DNA of 64,000 bases from Norana najaformis (lineage: Eukaryota > Annelida > Clitellata > Crassiclitellata > Hormogastridae): NCBI GenBank assembly GCA_964023275.1, contig OZ029914.1, forward strand, positions 49,368,530-49,432,529, in the 5' to 3' direction. The notes beneath the pieces are model-generated. The model saw nothing but the letters and a program-made list of their open reading frames with translations. It did no database searches and was not told where the DNA came from. Shown piece by piece: positions 58,572-64,000 of the stretch. The translations under genes and the position numbers were made by a program. The number at the start of each line of letters is the position of its first letter. Positions within the stretch are counted from its first letter, which is position 1.

Positions 58572-58575
58572 TTAA

Positions 58576-59320
58576 GCAAGCAGTTTCCATACACATTGTA
58601 TTAACTGCTTTCCATTAACTACTTTAATAAACTATTTACATAAGAAAACATTCGTATACTACTGTCACATAATATTTCCTTATCCGAGTTGTATAAACCA
58701 CTTTTAAACGCCAATTCCAAACGTTACTAACCGCGTGCCTCTTCCATGAGGTAACTGGATATTGCAACAGCTTTTTAGTTTTATGCATTGGTTACAGTTC
58801 TCTTTCTGGCCTAACCCCACTTGACATTGACTTGGACTGAAACTGACCTAACATTGCTAATTTGAAAGTTGAGCACTTGAATATGACGAGAAACGGTGGA
58901 TTAGTTTGGACCATTGGTGGGGCTGAGATGTATTTTTATAGACTTTATATTTCTTGGTGTTTCATTTTTTGTTTATAATAGCTGCAGTTCTGTTGACAAT
59001 CATCTTTTGCTCATCCTGTGCATCGTTTTCCTCAGAAGAAACCATAGCAGTATATGTTCATACATTTTTCTAACCACTGGCAAAGTGATACTATATTTAC
59101 AACGTTCTCAGTTACCGATATGTCTTGCAAAGTAACTCGGGTTACACAAACAGTAGAGCTTAAGTTTTTAGTAAGGAAGCCAAGTAACGACTTTGTTCAC
59201 GTAAACTTGGCTTTTGTACCCAAGTTTTTGTTACAGCAGTATTTCTTTATTTTGGACCATTCAACTACATGCAATTTTAAATTTTGATCAACTTTCTACC
59301 ATTTTTCACCTGAACATGTC
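58576..59320. other. Unassigned intergenic DNA
   Basis: ORFs at 58914-59287 have no recognisable domain. Confidence 0.4.
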
Positions 59321-59332
59321 ATTAAAAACAGC

Positions 59333-59545
59333 GAGACAGACAAACAGACATGAAAGACAGACAGACATGCAGAGAGACAGACAGACAGACGGACGGACGG
59401 ATGGATAGATGGATGGGTGGGTCGGTCGGTCGGTAGGTAGGTAGGTAGGTAGGTAGGTAGGTAGGTAGATAGGTAGGTAGGTAGGTAGGTAGCTAGATAG
59501 GTACATAGGTCGATATGTAGATATATACAGACAGACACACACAGA
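59333..59545 (+). repeat. Compound microsatellite (GACA)n, (GGAT)n, (GGTA)n
   Basis: Continuous tetranucleotide runs; the minus-strand Tyr/Pro/Thr-rich ORFs are artefacts. Confidence 0.95.
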
Positions 59546-60640
59546 GAACAAATAGTAAAATAGACAGTCATATAAGTAGGTAGTTTGACAAAGAGACCGA
59601 CTAACACAGACAATCAGACAGCTGCAGATATAGACATAGACCGTGTGCATGTGTGTATGTGTGTGATTGCTTGTGTGTACGTGTGTGAATATTCTTGGGC
59701 GCCCACAGGAATCTCAGAAAAAATCGCATGAGAATTTGGTACCGAAGTTAGCTCTGAAGAAAACGACACGTCCTGCGATGCACTGGCCCCTTGTCCAGGA
59801 TCTTGGGATTTGTCCATTGCTGCCTTAAGGGCCGAAGATATAAAAATTACATTCTTAATTTATGGTAAACACTATCGAATTTTGATATGGTTGACTCCTT
59901 CTCTGTTATCTACTTAAAATTTTGGACTCAAAGGCAGATGTAAGCATGCAATCTGAAACAGATGGGAATGCACTTCCATGTGCAGAATCGAATAGTCTAG
60001 GCTAAAATTCTTGTCTCCAGTTCCTCGCGGCGACTGCGACAATACAGCCGTTCAAGTCTTCCAACCATCTTAGGCTTGCCATAATTTCATGGGCTGCCTC
60101 CTTTTCGTCTATCATTTAGAAGTACATGTATGTCTCTAACTGTTCTACCATTAGCAAGTCGTCTTAGTATCAAATCTTATTTTGTCCTCTCCTTATCTTC
60201 CTTTTTCATTAAACCATTTCTCTCCAATATAAAAATTATTTTTGTATTTTTGTATTGGCAGTTTGCAGTCGTAAGCAGGGCACAATTTGTGGTGGGTGGC
60301 AAAGGGAAAACTCAATTAAATGGGGTCTAGACTTAACGCGAAGAGAAGATCCTCCTCTACTAAGCGATCCCTGTCTGCATGTTTCTACATTATTTAGGAT
60401 CGCCAATACTTTGAAATTACGTAATCTAACATGTGACTTTACAACTGTTTCCCACAGTTTATGATTAATTATTTCAGTTTTACTCTCTGACATATTTTGG
60501 AACTATTTAAAATCCCCTTCTTTGTTTGCAATATCAACTAACTCAGAACAGTTCGCTGGGTATTTCAATCAAGTATCATATCATTCCACAGATGGCGTTA
60601 TGGGCTGTGACCTGCCTGGTTACACACTGCTTCTTCCAAC
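59546..60640. other. Unassigned intergenic DNA
   Basis: No recognised coding; 60255-60464 is open but without a domain and may be retroelement debris leading into the LINE fragment. Confidence 0.35.
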
Positions 60641-61075
60641 TATAGCGATGTTCCAGGTTGCACTATTGTGTCGTGAGCTCTGTTGCTGAGACCATATCAC
60701 ACCGGCTCTTCGTTCTCTATTCTGGCTTCTTGTGTCTGAGCGTATCCGCTTCAACCTGATAGTCCTCATGTACAAAACACGTGCAAATTATCTTCCATAC
60801 TACTTATCATCCATTGTTACACCCTGTTGCTCCGTTATAGGTTCACCCTGCCTACGATTAGCATCTTCCTGAAAGTATATTGTTCCTGGTACACGTCTTG
60901 TCTACCTTCTCATGTTCGCAACTCTCTTAACAAGACTATCTTTCGCGTTAAACTTAAATCTCCCAATCTGTCCATGGTTCTTAATGTCTCCTGTTCTGCA
61001 GCTTTGGTGTGCAGTTCAAAATTTTATAAAGCATCATCAAATTAGGTTGCATTGTATTCTATTGTATTGTTACAG
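60641..61075 (+). mobile_element. CR1/L2-like LINE 3' fragment
   Basis: The plus strand reads HITPALRSLFWLLVSERIRF then LIVLMYKTRANYLPYYLSSI, the RT-connection block (HITPxLxxLHWLPVxxRI) of CR1/L2/Rex LINEs, with frameshifts around 60830 and a stop, then VRNSLNKTIFRVKLKS. It ends with ATTGTATTCTATTGTATTG. Confidence 0.82.
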
Positions 61076-61651
61076 AATTCATCAGAAGTATGTCCCGAGT
61101 TAGAAGGATCATTTTGATGTGGGGCAAAAACAACCACAGAAATCTAACAACAAGATACTTTAAAGTATTTTCTATGAGCATTCAAGGCATATTTATATAT
61201 GCTGTTACAAGACAGATTATTTTTTAGTAGGCTCAATTATACACAGGTGCAGGTGTGAAGGCAGCTGGTATCAGGATTGCCCCATTAGATGTTAACACAA
61301 GCCGCACTGTAACCATAACCGAATTCTATCCGGAACAGTCATAGATGAACCTCACGACTAATAATAATCGACCTTGAGTTTCGTTGTTCTCTGAAAGCCC
61401 AAGAACATCAGCCATGAGTCCGCGAGGCCACCAGAATTCTTTAGGCCTATATGTTGATGTGGAACAGCAGAGAAACGCCAGACATGGATCAACGCAGATC
61501 AGTGCATCGCGCAAAACTCCGAACAGTCAAGACGATCACAGATTTTCTTAAGATCGAACTCAATTGAGCAGGTTGAATCGAAGAGGCGATTTCGGTAGGC
61601 ATGACTGTGTACGCGGAAGTCATTCCTTAGCAACTTCTGAAAACACAAAGA

Positions 61652-61708
61652 ATATATATATATATATATATATATATGTATTATATATATATATATATAT
61701 ATATAATA
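61652..61708 (+). repeat. (TA)n microsatellite, self-complementary
   Basis: Two (TA)n blocks around ATGTATTA. The stretches 61080-61650 and 61710-62400 hold nothing recognisable. Confidence 0.93.
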
Positions 61709-62404
61709 GTATACCAAAGGCCTATGAGTGAGTGAATAGAAACGTTATAAGTGGGTGAGAGAGTAAGTTAATCAGTGGGTGACTCAGTGACAGAGCGAGT
61801 TTTTTTTTTGGCAAGCGAATCTGTATAAACCCAACGTTTCAACGGCCTATAACCAACTGGCTACAGCTTGCTCGTGACTTGCCACATTTAGTCAAGTTTG
61901 ACTACGAAAATTTGTAACAATTTGGACTGAAAAGTGGGACGACAGTAGCCTATTGTTTACATCTTACTTCTTCGGCTTATGGGTCTAGGTGATGGAACAG
62001 ATTGCACGCCATAGAGAACAAACAGTTATAATAGAGATACGTTCCTAAACTTAGGCCTAATCTACATCAAGATGGTATTGTGTGAGGAAAAAACTCAATT
62101 GGCTGAAATTGCTTAGAATTTTAAATAAAATTCATTAAACTCATTCTTACTACGATGCTCTGACTTGCAGTTAAATAACTATAGTTCTAGATGCTAGCTC
62201 TAAACTATTCAGGCTCAGAATAAACACATATCATTTGCATAAAATCTGCATTAAAAAATTAGTTGACCTGGCTTGCTTAACGTTACCTCTAGATAAAATG
62301 AAGTCGTTTATTCTGTATTGCTGACATTAGCCAGTTGAGTCTTCAAATATTACTATATGTAGATTTAGACCAAAATTTTCAAATCTGCTTACAAAAAATA
62401 TTGC

Positions 62405-62830
62405 CATATCAGAGGACTTCCATAAGGACGCCTGCAAAGAGGGGGTAAGAGGGGTCATTCAAATGTGGACAAGGGGAGGGAGGGTTTTGCCCAATGTGGA
62501 CGTCCGCATCTACATACAGTTCTATAAGTACAGCCTGTGCCTTAAACACCAACTTAAGTCAGACAGCAGACAGTGTGTATTGCGCTGTATTTCATTAAAT
62601 GGAGTCCCTTTACTGGATGCAGTACAGCAGTAACAATACCACGCTCTTTATCTACGTTAGCCGCGAAATATCTGGAGGATAGTAAGATAGCTTAATCGCG
62701 GCCTTTATACTCTGTTGGAATTCGGACGTACACAAGGGGAAGGTAATACCAGTTGCGGACAGATGCGGACAAGGGGAAGAAGGGGTCCAAAGTAGGTCAT
62801 TTTTTATGCGGACCGAATTCTTTATTGTTT
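62405..62830 (+). repeat. Segment with repeated GGACAAGGGGA motif
   Basis: TGTGGACAAGGGGAGGGAGGG at 62466-62486 is echoed by TGCGGACAAGGGGAAGAAGG at 62766-62785, and the GGACGT and ACACAAGGGGAAGG motifs lie between. It looks like the diverged ends of one 350-bp direct-repeat unit; class unknown. Confidence 0.4.
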
Positions 62831-63585
62831 TAACCAACTGCAATCAATATTATAAGCTGTCGCCAGGCTGATTTGCAGTATATGCAGGTTTAATAATATT
62901 TCGAGCTTAATGCGGGATGACATGACGCAAAAGCACATTAATTTTAAGATTTTGTAATCTTAATGCTGAGGCGTGATTGCCTTGCAAGTTGTGCTGCACC
63001 TGATTTCAATGAGTTATGTGTTTTGGTCTTAATATATTTAATATTTTATATTTTATATGTTAAATAAATATGCAGCAAATTGCGTTAAACGTTATAATGT
63101 GTCTGTGGTTATTATTCCAAATAGACCCGTGTCTCGAATTTATGCAAAACATTGAACACGCACCAAGAGGCAGAAGCCCGGGCAAAATGATCCATCTGAT
63201 AGACGCTGATAGGGTCTTAGCGAGGTAATGCCCTGCCTCAATATTCCACAATTGTTGTCAGCTTAATTTGAGAGCTGGAATCTTATCTTTGAAGCCTTTG
63301 CGATTGGTCAGCTGTGAGAAGACTGACCGCTGCCAATCAACGACTGACCAATCGGACGCTGGTCCTACGTTGTCTGGAGGGCCAGTCTCAATCATTTCTG
63401 GGCGGAGACCGACAGGTAGCCTGCACGGACACTGTGTATCGGCCTTCTGCAAATAAACTAAGAAATTAGAAAAATACCGATTTGAACTCGTAATGTTATG
63501 GTGAACTCGAGAAGCGCGAACGACTTAAAGCGCCACGTGATGACACACTAGTTTTGTTAATGCGTATGTAAATCATCAAAATTTC
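62831..63585. other. Unassigned intergenic DNA
   Basis: No domain-bearing ORF; the paired ORFs at 63258-63456 on both strands are shadows of GC-richer sequence. Confidence 0.4.
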
Positions 63586-63589
63586 TCAG

Positions 63590-64000
63590 CACCATGCAAA
63601 AGCCGCGTGAAGGGAGACCAGCTTATTCACCAGCATTATATCAAATCAAATCCCAAGGTTGTTTTATCGGTTTCCATGCGGGGTCGGAATCCGAGGAGGG
63701 ATCAAGGCGACAAGATGGTGCTGCGATGAAAATCGTTGGTGATAGTTGTCACTAGATTGTAGAAGTATAAGCAGGATAAGATAGCTTGAAGGTTCGGTGC
63801 TCAGTCTTGAGTGAAAAGCTGCAGGAGAGAGGGCGAGCAGAGGAGTGCTCGTATTCACAGGCGATAAATGTACATGTGTGAACTGACTGAGATCTTTCAC
63901 AAGTTGGTTCCAAAGAGCTGTCGCCGCGTAAATTAAGGAGCGGTCGCAGAAGTTGATATAGGAGGCCAAGATAGAGAAAGTAAGATGAAGAACGAGTAAA
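63590..64000 (-). mobile_element. LINE C-terminal tail and 3' UTR, minus orientation, running off the window
   Basis: The minus frame from beyond 63969 to 63664 reads DRSLIYAATALWNQLVKDLS and SPAAFHSRLST, the ALWNxLP...FHSxLK signature also seen at 13.9-14.2 kb (PPLWNKFP, AFHSKLK). The UTR end shares GACCAGCTTATTCACCAGC with the 14.35-kb tail in wording. Same LINE family as the 14-kb copy, possibly also that at 1-789. Confidence 0.72.

Overview
This is metazoan nuclear DNA, very probably from a marine invertebrate. Genes are split into small exons with GT-AG introns, intergenic DNA is AT-rich, and the window is crowded with transposable elements: tRNA-derived SINEs, CR1/L2/Rex-like and RTE-like LINE fragments, piggyBac, CMC (CACTA-type), hAT and Tc1/mariner elements, and long microsatellites. 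Nothing seen fixes the phylum; echinoderm or another non-vertebrate animal is a guess.

The host content of interest is a tandem row of related immunoglobulin-superfamily receptor genes, all on the + strand, here called A (7034-11099), B (17071-29700+), C (39925-42162, broken) and D (45663-52461). There are also possible relic exons at 4634-4796 and 16290-16497. The shared plan is a signal-peptide exon, a V/I-like Ig exon, a second divergent cysteine-rich Ig-like exon, a transmembrane exon and a short cytoplasmic part. Extracellular exon borders that can be read are phase 1, so the exons are shufflable cassettes. D is complete from ATG to stop (5 exons, 375 residues) and has a tyrosine-rich tail with an ITAM-like YxxL-x10-YxxL. 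A has a very short tail and B's C-terminus is not resolved. C carries a frameshift and stop in its first Ig exon. I infer a diversifying family of cell-surface recognition receptors (immune or self/non-self type); ligand and role are not shown by the sequence.

Layout: 1-0.8 kb, 5' end of a LINE ORF on the minus strand, cut by the window edge. 1.3-4.6 kb, LINE tail debris and microsatellites. 4.6-6.9 kb, Ig exon relic, SINE and a non-autonomous piggyBac-like element. 7.0-11.1 kb, gene A. 11.1-17 kb, LINE/SINE debris and a relic Ig exon. 17.1-29.7 kb, gene B; its 8.5-kb first intron holds a complete CMC-type DNA transposon with an intact transposase ORF, a 1-kb polypyrimidine tract and a dead LINE. 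29.7-39.8 kb, gene-poor DNA with diverged tandem units of about 1 kb, a 94-bp hairpin element and minisatellites. 39.8-42.2 kb, gene C pseudogene. 42.5-42.8 kb, Tc1/mariner MITE. 43.2-44.3 kb, processed pseudogene of CCDC124. 45.0-52.5 kb, gene D, with two inverted hAT-type MITE copies at its ends. 52.8-55 kb, LINE remains and a GA microsatellite. 56.1-58.6 kb, complete piggyBac element whose transposase has one premature stop. 58.6-64 kb, repeats and LINE fragments only.

Exon models are read by eye from splice consensus, reading phase and similarity among the four genes; transcripts were not available.
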